DNA of 64,000 bases from Lachnospiraceae bacterium UBA7093 (GCA_002492465.1 DKYT01000044.1:1-64000), one strand, 5' to 3'. Numbered from the stretch's first letter, positions 7,851 through 17,452 are shown. Numbers and translations: made by a program. The notes: generated by a model from the letters alone, not told the origin.

Positions 7851-8996
7851 TTAAAAGTTTTCCAAAACAACCTGGCACAATTTATCCTTCTGAATCCACA
7901 CGCATCTTCCGCCTTCAAGCCGTCTGGCATCCTGTTTCCACGTTTCCACCGGAATATAAACTTGGTTTCCAGTTGCCAACTCCTCTATATACCAACCGGC
8001 AGGTATTTCATCCCATCTGCGGTAAAATTCAATTTCAAGCTCATTTCTCTTTTCATATGGCATTGTCATCCATGCCTCATCCAATATTCCATTTGCAGTA
8101 CAATATGCCCGATATTTGCCGTCCGGCGAGATCGATGTAGCAAACATGAATTCTCCTATTTTCTCTCGTTTTCCTTGAGGATACTCCATACGATAAGTAC
8201 AATCGCCATGAGAGAAAATCAGCCATCCGCTTTCCTCGTTCCCTTCTATCTGAGAAATTTCAATGGGGAAATTCGCATCCAATTCCTTTATTGTGATCCG
8301 ATGCAATAACTCCCAGTCTTCTGTATCGTATATTCTTATGGTTTGATTATCCGGCTCAGAGATAGCTAATAGTTTTCCGTATTCATCCATACAGCTTATT
8401 CCTTGTCCTAAAAACGCAATATAGCTTCCCAAATCCCATATGTCTATAACCAGATTCTCATACTCTCTGATTCTTTCCTCTTTTTCCAGTTCAAATGACT
8501 GACCGTCTTCTGTTTTCCTCCACGCAAAAAGAGCTGCTTCGAATCCTGCACATCCGCTTTTTTGATCTAGTTTTTGATTTTTATAATACAATGTATCCGT
8601 ATATTTCACAGGGGAATCTATATATTGCCTGGATACAATCCATTTTAAGTCGGGCGAAATGTTCTGAATAAACGCTGCTGGATTATAAAGCCACTCCTCA
8701 TGCGAGTAAAGCGCCAATTTCTCTCCAATTACTTTTTCATTGAACATAAAATATAATTCTTCCCCTGCCTGCGCCGTCGACGTCATATTTCCATAAATAC
8801 CATATCTGTAATAATCGCCGCTAACCCCATACCCCACATTCGTCTCAATGAATATATAATAATCCATTTCCTGAAAATCAGAAAAAAGCTTTTCTTCTGC
8901 CTCGTCTTCCCCGGCTTGTACATATGTAAAATTCAAAAATAAAACTCCTACGGCTATAATCATACATACAGCTTTCTTCAGCCTTTTCCCCTTCAT
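7851..8996 (-). CDS. Exported protein, possible beta-propeller
   Basis: About 381 residues: a signal peptide (RLKKAVCMIIAVGVLFLNFTYVQA) and an acidic mature region. Segments such as SPDLKWIVSRQYID, EYGKLLAISEPDNQTIRIYDTEDW and SPDGKYRAYC have the SPDG-K-(Y/W) and IYDxED patterns of TolB/WD40-type propeller blades. The start at 8996 is used because AGAGG lies 6 nt upstream; the longer frame would need a TTG. A long leader (about 127 nt) separates it from the TATAAT of promoter P3. It is probably first in a unit with the two cytosolic paralogs downstream. Function is unknown. Confidence 0.55.
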   Translation of the reverse strand: MKGKRLKKAVCMIIAVGVLFLNFTYVQAGEDEAEEKLFSDFQEMDYYIFIETNVGYGVSGDYYRYGIYGNMTSTAQAGEELYFMFNEKVIGEKLALYSHEEWLYNPAAFIQNISPDLKWIVSRQYIDSPVKYTDTLYYKNQKLDQKSGCAGFEAALFAWRKTEDGQSFELEKEERIREYENLVIDIWDLGSYIAFLGQGISCMDEYGKLLAISEPDNQTIRIYDTEDWELLHRITIKELDANFPIEISQIEGNEESGWLIFSHGDCTYRMEYPQGKREKIGEFMFATSISPDGKYRAYCTANGILDEAWMTMPYEKRNELEIEFYRRWDEIPAGWYIEELATGNQVYIPVETWKQDARRLEGGRCVWIQKDKLCQVVLENF

Positions 8997-9122
8997 TGCC
9001 ATCCTCTTTTCTACCAAAGTCTTTTACCATAGTTTCATAACTTTCAGGAATCTGTGTTTTTCCTGCATAGTCCTTGCCATATATGCAGTATCTCCTCTGC
9101 TATATTTCTTTCATTATAACTA

Positions 9123-9155
9123 ATTATAAATCATTTTTGTATCATTTTTACATTT
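9123..9155 (-). promoter_or_regulatory. Island promoter P3: TATAAT with degenerate 11-bp repeats
   Basis: On the minus strand TATAAT (9128-9123) is preceded by ATGAT-type repeats at an 11-bp period (conserved positions 9139 and 9150). The first is again exactly 11 nt from the end of the -10. The distal repeat is degenerate (ATGTAAA). An extra ATGAT copy lies next to the -10. Same architecture as P1, P2 and P4; serves the gene at 7851-8996. Confidence 0.5.
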
Positions 9156-9205
9156 TTTCCACCATTTTGAGGCATTTTGCGCTGAAGAACGCAAGCAGAA
9201 ATTCC

Positions 9206-10891
9206 TTAGTTATATCTCATCCCATATCCTTCTCCAATTTCGAATCGTACGTCTTCACCATAGAGCGATATAAAGCACGCGTTGGGCAGTAACGACTCAT
9301 CTGGTTTTACATTCATACAATTCCCCGCAGAATCCAGTCTGAAATAATAAATTTCCGGCAGGGTTTTCAGGAAATCATAACTTTCCACATTTCCTGTAAG
9401 CAAAGTCAGATAAGCCAGATGCGGACAATTGGAAAGTACAGATAAATCTGTGACGCCATTGAAAAAGAATGTTATCTCTCCCAGTCCCCATCCTCCCAGA
9501 CACAGTGTTCGCAAATTTACCAAATTGCCAAGAAAATCTATATTTTCTACCTGAACTTCTCTGGAAGATATATTACAGTTAAGAATCTGTAGGTTTGTCA
9601 ACTCACCTATACAGGATAAATCCGTAATGCCGGAATCAAATAACCTGATATCCAGTTTTTTCAATTCAGGAAAATTTTTCAGGTCATCCAATGTGTTCAA
9701 CAGTTTGGGCGTTTCTGAGCGTTCTTCCGACACCGTTGCTCCCAACTCTTTGCTTTCCGTATGTCCATTCAACTGCACACACAAAAATTCTTCTGTCTCC
9801 GAATTTTCCGGGAAATAAGAAATCTTCAACTTTTCTATCTTGCTTAGATCGCCTGCGGTCATATCCCGCTCCATAAATGCCTGCTTTTCTTCCGGCGTAA
9901 GCTGCCATAGATCGGCAAGCTCTTCCCTTACCAGTTTTTCAAATGCCGGTTCTTTCCACTGGAGAATAACGTCATTTGGATCATGTTCCGCCTGTTCAAG
10001 CGGTCCGGTATACAGATGTTCCATGGCATCCGTAAAAGGATTTCTAAGCTGAGGATAATTCCAATCCTCCCACCCTATGTAATCCTGCGTTTTCACATAA
10101 TAAGTGCCAGGATCCAGATATCTTACCACCCCATAAAAAACTTTTCCTTTTATTTCTTCCAGCTGCTTTTCCGTACAGTAATCTTTATCACACAGAGCAA
10201 AGGCTTCGCTTTTTCTTTCGTCATTGTAACAGAAATACGCCATAATCATATATTCTTTGTCTCCTGCATCAAAGCTAAAGCTGTAACCGCACAAGGAGCC
10301 AAACCTGATTACCTGATACCTCTCAAACGCAAGATCTGACACCCGCTCTCCACAGATTTCTTTGCTGCATGCAGTGACCTCTTTCTGAAATTCTTCCCAG
10401 TTCACATAAGGGTCTGCATCCTGTAAATCATTTAAATATGGTACGCTTAAAAATATCCGATAGGGCGGGGAAAACTTGTCCATTCTGAACGCTTCCGCCT
10501 CCAGAAGCATCACATCCCTGAACACACGGGAATCAATAAAATCCGCAACTCCAACGCTGGTATAAAAATTTCTTTTCAGCGCAAGCTCTGTTCCAGGCAT
10601 AAGCAGCTCCGGCGCTTTGACCACATCGGAATTATCTTCCAAAATCTGTTGATACAGCGCGCCGCTTCCCCAATGAGACTTTGCAATCTTCCACAGAGTA
10701 TCTCCACCCTCAACCCTGTAGATTTCATCGCTGACAAACTCCAGATAATCTCCCCCCACTTTACCCTCCGGCTTTTCTGACACTAAAACGTAGTCGCTGT
10801 TTTTGCCGAAATATGCATGACACTTTATGGGAATACTTAGCAACGCTGCCACAAAAACAACGGCTTTCATTCCCCATTTCAATCTGCTCAT
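9206..10891 (-). CDS. Exported LysM and leucine-rich-repeat protein
   Basis: 561 residues. A signal peptide spans about residues 1-26. A LysM domain lies at about 58-106 (YRVEGGDTLWKIAKSHWG, then PGTELALK), which would bind peptidoglycan or chitin-like glycans. A middle domain is of unknown type. A leucine-rich region runs from about 405 to 530 (LKNFPELKKLDIRL, IGELTNLQILN, LGNLVNLRTLCL, LSNCPHLAYLTL). The ATG at 10891 has AAGGAGG 8 nt upstream. LysM plus LRR in one exported protein suggests a wall-attached protein that presents a recognition surface. No catalytic motif was seen. A single ATGATGCAA copy lies near 10.94 kb, so it may belong to the island regulon or be read through from the LRR gene upstream. 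Confidence 0.7.
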   Translation of the reverse strand: MSRLKWGMKAVVFVAALLSIPIKCHAYFGKNSDYVLVSEKPEGKVGGDYLEFVSDEIYRVEGGDTLWKIAKSHWGSGALYQQILEDNSDVVKAPELLMPGTELALKRNFYTSVGVADFIDSRVFRDVMLLEAEAFRMDKFSPPYRIFLSVPYLNDLQDADPYVNWEEFQKEVTACSKEICGERVSDLAFERYQVIRFGSLCGYSFSFDAGDKEYMIMAYFCYNDERKSEAFALCDKDYCTEKQLEEIKGKVFYGVVRYLDPGTYYVKTQDYIGWEDWNYPQLRNPFTDAMEHLYTGPLEQAEHDPNDVILQWKEPAFEKLVREELADLWQLTPEEKQAFMERDMTAGDLSKIEKLKISYFPENSETEEFLCVQLNGHTESKELGATVSEERSETPKLLNTLDDLKNFPELKKLDIRLFDSGITDLSCIGELTNLQILNCNISSREVQVENIDFLGNLVNLRTLCLGGWGLGEITFFFNGVTDLSVLSNCPHLAYLTLLTGNVESYDFLKTLPEIYYFRLDSAGNCMNVKPDESLLPNACFISLYGEDVRFEIGEGYGMRYN

Positions 10892-10931
10892 ATTCCATCC
10901 TCCTTATATTTTAATTCCACTGCCACATTTT

Positions 10932-10955
10932 CAGGATTGCATCATGCATGCAAAC
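10932..10955 (-). promoter_or_regulatory. Partial island regulatory motif
   Basis: The minus strand carries GCATGATGCAATCC plus an adjacent TTTGCATGC, resembling one half of the tandem motif of P1-P4. No TATAAT stands at the fixed distance. It lies upstream of the LysM/LRR gene. A weak candidate regulatory site only. Confidence 0.25.
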
Positions 10956-11036
10956 TCTTCGTGCCCTTTTTCGTTTTGTAAAATTTGATCTTTCATTAGC
11001 TTAACTATCCCATCATCTTACCTGCCTTCAAGCAGA

Positions 11037-12044
11037 TTAATATGGTTCTTTCTCCAAAATATGTACCTCTGCTCCATTGGTAAAAAACTTTTCTGCCTGC
11101 TCATTTATATGTGCATTCTGATTTCCGATAATCCACAATTCCTCTAAATTTTTCAAATTTGACAGAGGTTCTATATCTGCAATATCTGTATTGTGCAGGG
11201 TAACATCGCTTAGATTTCTCGCTTCCGCCAATGGAGTGATATCATCAATTTTTATATTTCTTATATATACAAATGTAAGTTGATCCATCCCCGCAAAAGT
11301 ATCATCAGCAAAAATATTCTCTGTGTCAGTAAATTCATAGCTTTCCAACGATAAGGTTTTCATTTTTACCAATCCTTTCAAACCGTCAAAATTCCTGATT
11401 TGCGAACTGCCAATATAAACATCTTCCAGATTTTTCAACCTATGTAAATAATTTAAATCTGCATCCTCTATATATTCAATATCCATATATTTAAGCGACG
11501 CTATATTTTGAAAAACCGCTATATCTTCTATAAGGCATCTCATAAATATAACCTTCTCCAAATTTGTGAATTCGGCAAGAAAAGAAATATCAAATTCACA
11601 GGCATCCAACGTAATTTCTCTCAATTGTGTTAACTCTCCAAGAGGCTTCGTATTAAGTTCCATACACCCATCGGAGCGAATTTCCAGCTTCTCAAGATTT
11701 GTCAAATTCGTCAATGGAGACAAGTCTATGTTTTCATCCGTAATAAAAAATGCCAACTCTTTTAGAGATTGCATTTTCCCTATCTGCTCCACATTTTCCT
11801 GGCTTATTCTCCCCCCAAATCTCAATACTTCCCTATTTTTATTTTCAACAGGAAATAACCGTTTATTCCTTTTAATCACTTTTTGATATTGAAATTTCCT
11901 GTTATCACTTACGCTCTCAGCTTCGTCCTGAGATATTTCTTTTACTATACTATCCTTATTGATTCCTTCCCGCCGTATCCAAATGATACCTGTCATAAAA
12001 AACACGGACAAAATAATAAATAACCATTTTCGTTGACACTTCAT
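11037..12044 (-). CDS. Membrane-anchored leucine-rich-repeat protein
   Basis: 335 residues: an N-terminal anchor (WLFIILSVFFMTGIIWI) followed by a nearly continuous leucine-rich-repeat domain from about residue 75 (LKELAFFIT, LTNLTNLEKLEI, LGELTQLREITL, LAEFTNLEKVIF, LHRLKNLEDVYI, LKGLVKMKTLSL, LAEARNLSDVTL, LSNLKNLEELWI). The repeat length of about 22-24 residues fits internalin-like or LRR_4-type repeats. The repeats resemble those in the neighbouring LysM/LRR protein. The ATG at 12044 has AAAAGG upstream. Promoter P2, with a perfect copy of the shared motif, lies 42 bp upstream. A protein-binding role at the outer membrane face is inferred. Confidence 0.7.
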   Translation of the reverse strand: MKCQRKWLFIILSVFFMTGIIWIRREGINKDSIVKEISQDEAESVSDNRKFQYQKVIKRNKRLFPVENKNREVLRFGGRISQENVEQIGKMQSLKELAFFITDENIDLSPLTNLTNLEKLEIRSDGCMELNTKPLGELTQLREITLDACEFDISFLAEFTNLEKVIFMRCLIEDIAVFQNIASLKYMDIEYIEDADLNYLHRLKNLEDVYIGSSQIRNFDGLKGLVKMKTLSLESYEFTDTENIFADDTFAGMDQLTFVYIRNIKIDDITPLAEARNLSDVTLHNTDIADIEPLSNLKNLEELWIIGNQNAHINEQAEKFFTNGAEVHILEKEPY

Positions 12045-12085
12045 TTTTTATCCTTTTCAGACACAAATTTACCTTTTCCAATATA

Positions 12086-12117
12086 ATTATAAACGGTACT
12101 TGCATCATTTTTGCATC
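12086..12117 (-). promoter_or_regulatory. Island promoter P2: TATAAT with perfect 11-bp repeats
   Basis: TATAAT on the minus strand (12091-12086) is preceded by two perfect ATGATGCAA copies. Conserved positions are 12102 and 12113, an 11-bp period, the first being 11 nt from the -10 end. This geometry is identical to P1, P3 and P4. It serves the LRR gene starting at 12044. Confidence 0.65.
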
Positions 12118-12327
12118 ATATTCCAAATCATTTCCTTAAACCAATCATCATTTTTATAATGTTTGCGTCTTATCCATTAACATTTTAATGTGCAAACACT
12201 GAAAACGTGTATATTTCAGAATACAAAATTCTTGATTTCGTGCTATTATATGTTTATAAATTATAGAAGCCATGCATTATCAAAGGGGTACTGCATAAAA
12301 CGAAAAATCCATGAGGAGGGTCATTTT

Positions 12328-13155
12328 ATGACATCACAGATTAAAAAAGATATTACTCTAATTATGTCTATCAGCTTTCCTTTTGCCGCTCTGCATCTGA
12401 TTGCAGGTAACGCCATCATGGATTATGAAAAAAATATATCCCGCCCACTGCTGTTTTGGTTTTTACCTGTTCTTTTCGTTCAATTTGGAATGACCTGCCT
12501 CGGCATCATTTATGTAATGATTAAGAATAAAGAAAGCCTGTCTGATCATGGGTTGGTAAAAAGAAACGCTTGTCTTTCTATCGCTGGATGTTTCATTGCC
12601 TCTATTCCGATGGCAGTTCACATCTGGTTTTCCAGCCACTCCCTTAAATTCCAACTTTTTCGAGAATTTTCTTTGACCCATAATATTTTAAAATGCACTT
12701 TTCCACTTAATATCATGGGCTTTTTCATAATTGCCTTGGTATGGGGGTTGGGAGAAAGTCTTTTTTATGTAGTTCTTGCAGATAAAATAAATGCTCTCAA
12801 GAAACCCACAAGCCTATGGAATCCGGGAGCATTTTTCTGCACTCTCATTGCAATCGTAATTCACAGAAAGATTGATTATGATATGATATTTATATTTGCT
12901 GCCGTGCTTTCATTTATTCAAGATTGTGGTCCTTCCTTTTGGGGCGATAATGCCTCTATCGTGAACATAATACTCTTCATCCTTGCCATATTCGTAATTC
13001 TAATCAACGGAACTATGCAATTTGTTTTCAGAAATCTGTTTATGATGCTGCCTATAGGAATCCTTATATATGGCTCTCTCTTTATCCGTGAAAAAACAGG
13101 TAACGCTTGGGGAAATATTCTGTTATTCCTGCCTTTTTGTCTCCTTATGATTTAA
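12328..13155 (+). CDS. Multi-pass membrane protein, possibly CPBP-like
   Basis: About 275 residues with seven or so hydrophobic segments, and the only plus-strand gene in the first 18 kb. The ATG at 12328 has GAGGAGGG 7 nt upstream; longer in-frame starts lack a ribosome site. The layout, with a SDHGLV segment after the second helix and WGLGESLFYVVLADKI mid-protein, recalls CPBP (CAAX-type) intramembrane proteases. The usual EExxxR motif is not intact, however (ES-F-V), and the later histidine motif was not located. If related, it is probably a non-catalytic member. It converges on the gene at 13163, with only 7 bp between the stops. Confidence 0.5.
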   Translation: MTSQIKKDITLIMSISFPFAALHLIAGNAIMDYEKNISRPLLFWFLPVLFVQFGMTCLGIIYVMIKNKESLSDHGLVKRNACLSIAGCFIASIPMAVHIWFSSHSLKFQLFREFSLTHNILKCTFPLNIMGFFIIALVWGLGESLFYVVLADKINALKKPTSLWNPGAFFCTLIAIVIHRKIDYDMIFIFAAVLSFIQDCGPSFWGDNASIVNIILFILAIFVILINGTMQFVFRNLFMMLPIGILIYGSLFIREKTGNAWGNILLFLPFCLLMI

Positions 13156-13162
13156 GCCTTTA

Positions 13163-14302
13163 TCATTTTTCCAGCAAAAAATATTCCCCCATGGAATACA
13201 TAATCACCCTGCTATCATCTATTTGCAATAATTGCGGCAATGTTCTGTTTCCATCCGTCTCATAGCCTGGATACACACTTATTTCCGTGTACTCTTGCCG
13301 GCGAAGTTCATCCCGCAAAATATCGTCGCGTATACCATAAATTTCATGATACATTTTCTTTTCCACTTGATATTGCGGGTTTTGGATTTCAATCTTTTCT
13401 ACCCAAAACCCGTCTTCCAGACGATTTGTAATCTCAGAATTGGGCAATCGTCTATTATCGTAGGAAGAAAACAATTCTTTTGAAATGAAAACCTTTTTTC
13501 CAATCATTATTTCAGCTTCTTCCTTTGGCAATATTTCATAACCAGCGGAATCCACAGCGGGATAATATTTTGAGGGCAGAAATTCCATTATCTCATACTC
13601 CCCATACATCTTTTGCAATATATTTTCATACTCCTCCTGAGATATTTTCTCTTTTTCATTCTCAATCATACCATTCCTTTTCTCCAAAATAAAATATTGT
13701 TGCGTCAATGTGGAGTACATAACCAACACACTTTTATCTTGCAGAGTGTAAAAAAATTGCGTTCCATAAGGACTGGTCAGATCCGGGACGCTTATAATTC
13801 CTTCCAACTGTTTATAATACTCCTCACCGATTGCCCATTTCATGTCATGATCTGGAATCAAAAAAGGATCTAAGGTATCCGAGGTAAGCATTTCCCAAGT
13901 GATCTGAGGTTTTTCAATGACATATCTTTCTATCATATAATTTCCATCAAATCCCTTTCCCCTCATACCAAGACTTCTCTCCGTGTCGTAAGTGATCAGC
14001 ATTTCAGGTGTGAGAATGATCTGCTTACCCAGCATCATATCCGCCTCCTGTTCGGGCATAACATCATATTTTATCGAAGAATAATATGATGTAAAGCAAA
14101 ATTTCACAATTTCATAACAGCCATAATATTCCGTCAGATCATCCCTCTCTTCTTCTTCGCTTATATCTGGTATTATTTCCTGTAAATTTCTATTACTTTT
14201 TATTGTTTCCTTTCCTTGCGTTTGTCGATTTTCAAGCCCAGTCGTATAAAACAGCAAGCTTCCAGCCATTAGAAGCACCCCCAAAATAAGTTTCGCTTTC
14301 AT
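13163..14302 (-). CDS. Exported protein with two tandem repeat domains
   Basis: 379 residues: an N-terminal signal (LILGVLLMAGSLLFYTTG) and two copies of a domain of about 140 residues. Copy 1 starts YGCYEIVKFCFTSYYSS with MPEQEADMMLGKQIILTPEMLITYD. Copy 2 starts YGEYEIMEFLPSKYYPA with LPKEEAEIMIGKKVFISKELFSSYD. Both end with a RYVIEKPQITWE/KIEIQNPQYQVE strand and an IxxxPD or ISVYPGY segment. The LG/IGKxxxL-xExxxxYD pattern is typical of small secreted beta-rich domains, but no named family was recognised. A TATAAT without the island repeats lies about 60 bp upstream. Function is unknown. Confidence 0.6.
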   Translation of the reverse strand: MKAKLILGVLLMAGSLLFYTTGLENRQTQGKETIKSNRNLQEIIPDISEEEERDDLTEYYGCYEIVKFCFTSYYSSIKYDVMPEQEADMMLGKQIILTPEMLITYDTERSLGMRGKGFDGNYMIERYVIEKPQITWEMLTSDTLDPFLIPDHDMKWAIGEEYYKQLEGIISVPDLTSPYGTQFFYTLQDKSVLVMYSTLTQQYFILEKRNGMIENEKEKISQEEYENILQKMYGEYEIMEFLPSKYYPAVDSAGYEILPKEEAEIMIGKKVFISKELFSSYDNRRLPNSEITNRLEDGFWVEKIEIQNPQYQVEKKMYHEIYGIRDDILRDELRRQEYTEISVYPGYETDGNRTLPQLLQIDDSRVIMYSMGEYFLLEK

Positions 14303-14390
14303 ATAGGCTTCTTCCTTTCTTCTTCATCTGTTATTTGACTTTTCGCTTTTTATGCCATAGCATTATATAGTGCGTACTTTTTTACGAATT

Positions 14391-14951
14391 CTAATTATCT
14401 CTAATCAAATTGATTTCTTCATAGTACCACCAGTGGTCTATTATTTTCTCCGTTCTATGCCATTGATACCGTCTAAAGCCTTCTTCTTCAATCTCTATCG
14501 CCCCTTTTATCGGCTCATCTTGTTCACTATAATAAAATCCATAACTATATCCTTCAATAAGCAGTCCTATATGGGGATAAACTGTAAAAGTTATATTTCC
14601 TTCCTGGTCATACCGTATTGCAATTAGATTAAATCTTTTAAATGCATCCGATACCTGTTTATCTTCCAATTTTTTATAAAAAACTCTATTTGATCGTTCA
14701 TCTCGATTACTTATATGAATGTAAAAATCACCATTTTCTTTTGCACATTCTGTATATCTCCCAATTAGTTGTGATAATTCATCTTCATGTTTTATTACCT
14801 CATAAAAGACATATTTTTTACATAATTCTTTGATGGGATTTTTCAAGGCGAATAACAATGCAATCAAACCTGCGCTTATGAACAGGATTCGCAATAGCAA
14901 AAGCGAAATACCTGGTATCCAAATCTTTTTTCCTTTTTCTTGTTTTTTCAT
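14391..14951 (-). CDS. Single-pass membrane protein, copy B of a duplicated family
   Basis: About 186 residues: a lysine-rich N-terminus, one long hydrophobic region, then an extracytoplasmic domain homologous to the protein at 664-1236 (shared LSQLIGRYTE, LLIEG, FYYSEQDEPIKG and KIIDHWWYYEEI). The ATG at 14951 is preferred because GGAAGG lies about 10 nt upstream and the upstream extension is not shared with copy A. It follows the lipoprotein gene at 15024-16400, repeating the gene order of copy A. Its function is unknown, but the conserved pairing suggests the two products act together. Confidence 0.55.
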   Translation of the reverse strand: MKKQEKGKKIWIPGISLLLLRILFISAGLIALLFALKNPIKELCKKYVFYEVIKHEDELSQLIGRYTECAKENGDFYIHISNRDERSNRVFYKKLEDKQVSDAFKRFNLIAIRYDQEGNITFTVYPHIGLLIEGYSYGFYYSEQDEPIKGAIEIEEEGFRRYQWHRTEKIIDHWWYYEEINLIRDN

Positions 14952-15023
14952 CTTAAAGCTGCCTTCCCGTTGCACTATATTTTCACTCACATTCTTTTGT
15001 TAAATGCTAAAAAACATCCTTTC

Positions 15024-16400
15024 TTACTCATATTCAACAAAACCGCCGTCACTATCTGAATAAAGAATAACACTTACCATTGAAACTTCCGTTGTTTTGG
15101 TTTTGTCAAACAATTGTTTATATTCTTCCAGTTTTTCCTCCTCCCGGACATACTCTTTCATTTTCGTCAATTCATTCACTCCTGAAGCGCCTCGCCATAG
15201 CTTTTCTTCCTCTTCTTTTGTAAAATCCTTGAAAATATAGTATTCTTCTTTTTCTTCTACTCCGCCTTCCCTCCGGTCCAATTCCATAAGTATAATTTCT
15301 TCTGTTATTATGTCTTCTTTCCATTTGATCTCTGTATAAATGTTTGCATTGTTATGTGAAGAATAATGATTTCCATGGTACAGCAAAAAGATTCCCTCTT
15401 CACCCCAGTTTTCAATAATCTGTATATCCAGTGGGTGACCTCCTACAAACTCCAGCACTCTTTCGCCATTCCGATTATACACAAAATTGTAGGAAATCTC
15501 TGCACTATTATTTACGTAAAACTTAGATACAATAATTTCATCCCTTCCATCCCCTGTAAAGTCATAAGCCGTTATTATGATTGCTTCATGCGTATGGGGA
15601 AATTCCCAATCTGTCGTAAGAAAATCCTGAAATTCTTCTTTATCTGAAGAAAGTATTTTATGAATTAATCTCGTCTCCTCATTTGTCCGTCCCTGGATAC
15701 CTATTTGATCAATAGTAGCACTTGCTTGTTCCCTTGGGTTTGCTTTACTCCAAAATCCTTCCACAACATGCCACTCCAATTCTATTGGATCTATTTCATA
15801 CTGGTTTAGCACATTGAAATACTCCTCCTCTGTAAGCTCCTCATCCTCTGATCCGTGATGAATGCTCCTGTAATACAGCATCCCCTCCCCTTCTTTTCCT
15901 CCCCAATTCCTTGGGATATCATAAACCTCTTCTACAAACCATGCAAAGCCTGAATTTTTCTCCAGTTGATAAAACGTATGGTATTCCCTTCCAGCGCTTC
16001 CTGAAACCATCTCTACAATACCATTTTCATATATTTCCATATCATAGTTTTCACTGATACAGCTCCATATATATTCTCCATCGGCATATGCATAGATAAT
16101 CATAGGTCTATATTCACTGTCATGTCTTCCACTCAATATCAATTCAGGTTTACCGTCCCCTGACAAATCTTTTATGCAATAATACAACCCGTAGGATTCC
16201 GAATTGGCAAACCGCCCAATATGGTCATAGATATTTTCCCATTTATCTTCTGTATAGGTTGGGTCTTCAAATACTCTCTCATATTCCATTAGCAATTCCG
16301 TATAACCACCGAATTCATCAAAGGCATTCTCTTCACTTGTAAAAGAACATCCACATAACGCTAAAAAGATCACGAGTAAAAGAAAAAATTTTCTTTTCAT
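15024..16400 (-). CDS. Lipoprotein with DLSGDGKP and DFTGDGRD loops
   Basis: About 458 residues. The N-terminus is a lipoprotein signal (KRKFFLLLVIFLALCGC) with Cys as the likely acylated residue, so it is anchored to the outer membrane face after Lgt processing. It has two calcium-loop-like motifs: KDLSGDGKPELIL in the first third and YDFTGDGRDEIIVS past the middle. The first half is paralogous to the protein at 1261-3015. The second half is paralogous to the upstream neighbour at 16494-17372 (DFTGNGEMEIVLS, then YNYVYDQEGN). The ATG at 16400 has GGGGAAG upstream and puts the signal at the N-terminus. It seems to be a fusion of two modules found separately in the island. Confidence 0.6.
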   Translation of the reverse strand: MKRKFFLLLVIFLALCGCSFTSEENAFDEFGGYTELLMEYERVFEDPTYTEDKWENIYDHIGRFANSESYGLYYCIKDLSGDGKPELILSGRHDSEYRPMIIYAYADGEYIWSCISENYDMEIYENGIVEMVSGSAGREYHTFYQLEKNSGFAWFVEEVYDIPRNWGGKEGEGMLYYRSIHHGSEDEELTEEEYFNVLNQYEIDPIELEWHVVEGFWSKANPREQASATIDQIGIQGRTNEETRLIHKILSSDKEEFQDFLTTDWEFPHTHEAIIITAYDFTGDGRDEIIVSKFYVNNSAEISYNFVYNRNGERVLEFVGGHPLDIQIIENWGEEGIFLLYHGNHYSSHNNANIYTEIKWKEDIITEEIILMELDRREGGVEEKEEYYIFKDFTKEEEEKLWRGASGVNELTKMKEYVREEEKLEEYKQLFDKTKTTEVSMVSVILYSDSDGGFVEYE

Positions 16401-16493
16401 ACATTCACGCTTCCCCAGTATTTTGATATCATCTATTCTGTACAAATTCATCATATATTTCTTCTGCTGCCATCTGTCATATTTCATGATACT

Positions 16494-17372
16494 CTAATTC
16501 CGTGACTGAACAGGAAATGGAACCTCCTCGCCTTCTATTTCCATAATTATTCCATTTTCCCCAAGGCTAATACTTCCTTTCATATTCAGTTCCTTTTTTT
16601 CTATGCCTTCATAATCTGGGAAATATTCCTTAAATTGCTCTTCCTTTATATTCGCCTTATTTTCCCTTTGGGTTTCCGCCACTATATTATATGTATCTGC
16701 CCATAGTACCCGGTCTTCTATCTTTGAAAGATCAAGAATATAATAAAGCTCTTCTTCTCCGGCTCTTCGCATATCCCACTCTGCAATCATAAAATCCTTT
16801 TCCCAGCCCTCACGTCTTGTCATTTTGCTGTGCAGTATCATATCGTTACAAGAACCCCAATGCATGTCACTACATAGCCAGAATGAATCCATATTATTTT
16901 CAGTATATATTTCCACGGACGAACCGCAAAAAAATTCAAATAATAAGTTACCCTCCTGATCATATACATAGTTATAAGCGGGCAAGCCTGCCCCCAATGC
17001 CAAATAATGCTTTGACAATACAATTTCCATTTCTCCATTTCCTGTAAAATCAAAGAAATAGATATTAACCCATTTCAATTCCTGTGGGTAATTATTTAAA
17101 AAATCCAATATCATGTTTTCATTTTTCCCCACCACCCTGTTTATCAGCTCAATTTCGCTTTTTTTCTCTATCTTTATCTTATTTATTAGTTTCTCCCCAT
17201 TGTCTCTGAGATCGTCTACGATTTCTGTTACGATACTTTCTTTTTTTTCACTTATTCTTATTATACCCAGGCTTGATTCGTCATTTTGGAGAATAAACAA
17301 AAATACAAATATGAAAGCCACACTAATTGTGACTAAAATAAATAATATTTTTTTTATTATTTGTCTTTCCAC
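16494..17372 (-). CDS. Membrane-anchored protein with calcium-loop-like motif
   Basis: 292 residues starting from GTG at 17372, with GAGAGGA a few nt upstream. One N-terminal transmembrane segment (ILFILVTISVAFIFVFLFIL), a helical linker, then a domain with YFFDFTGNGEMEIVLSKHY and YNYVYDQEGNLLFEF. That domain matches the C-terminal half of the next gene (15024-16400), so these neighbours share a module. The stop of this gene and the start region of the lipoprotein are about 90 nt apart. It lies in the transcription unit that begins at promoter P1. No enzymatic motif was seen and the function is unknown. Confidence 0.55.
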   Translation of the reverse strand: MERQIIKKILFILVTISVAFIFVFLFILQNDESSLGIIRISEKKESIVTEIVDDLRDNGEKLINKIKIEKKSEIELINRVVGKNENMILDFLNNYPQELKWVNIYFFDFTGNGEMEIVLSKHYLALGAGLPAYNYVYDQEGNLLFEFFCGSSVEIYTENNMDSFWLCSDMHWGSCNDMILHSKMTRREGWEKDFMIAEWDMRRAGEEELYYILDLSKIEDRVLWADTYNIVAETQRENKANIKEEQFKEYFPDYEGIEKKELNMKGSISLGENGIIMEIEGEEVPFPVQSRN

Positions 17373-17452
17373 TGATTATCCTCTCTAAATCCGCCATGCA
17401 TATAAAGCAAGATTGATGTCTTAGTTATTCCCAGTTTATCTCCTTGCTTTGA

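Noticed and set aside
7670..8309. Two overlapping plus-strand frames of 156 and 178 codons
   Set aside because: They lie opposite two minus-strand genes that have ribosome sites and signal or paralogy evidence.
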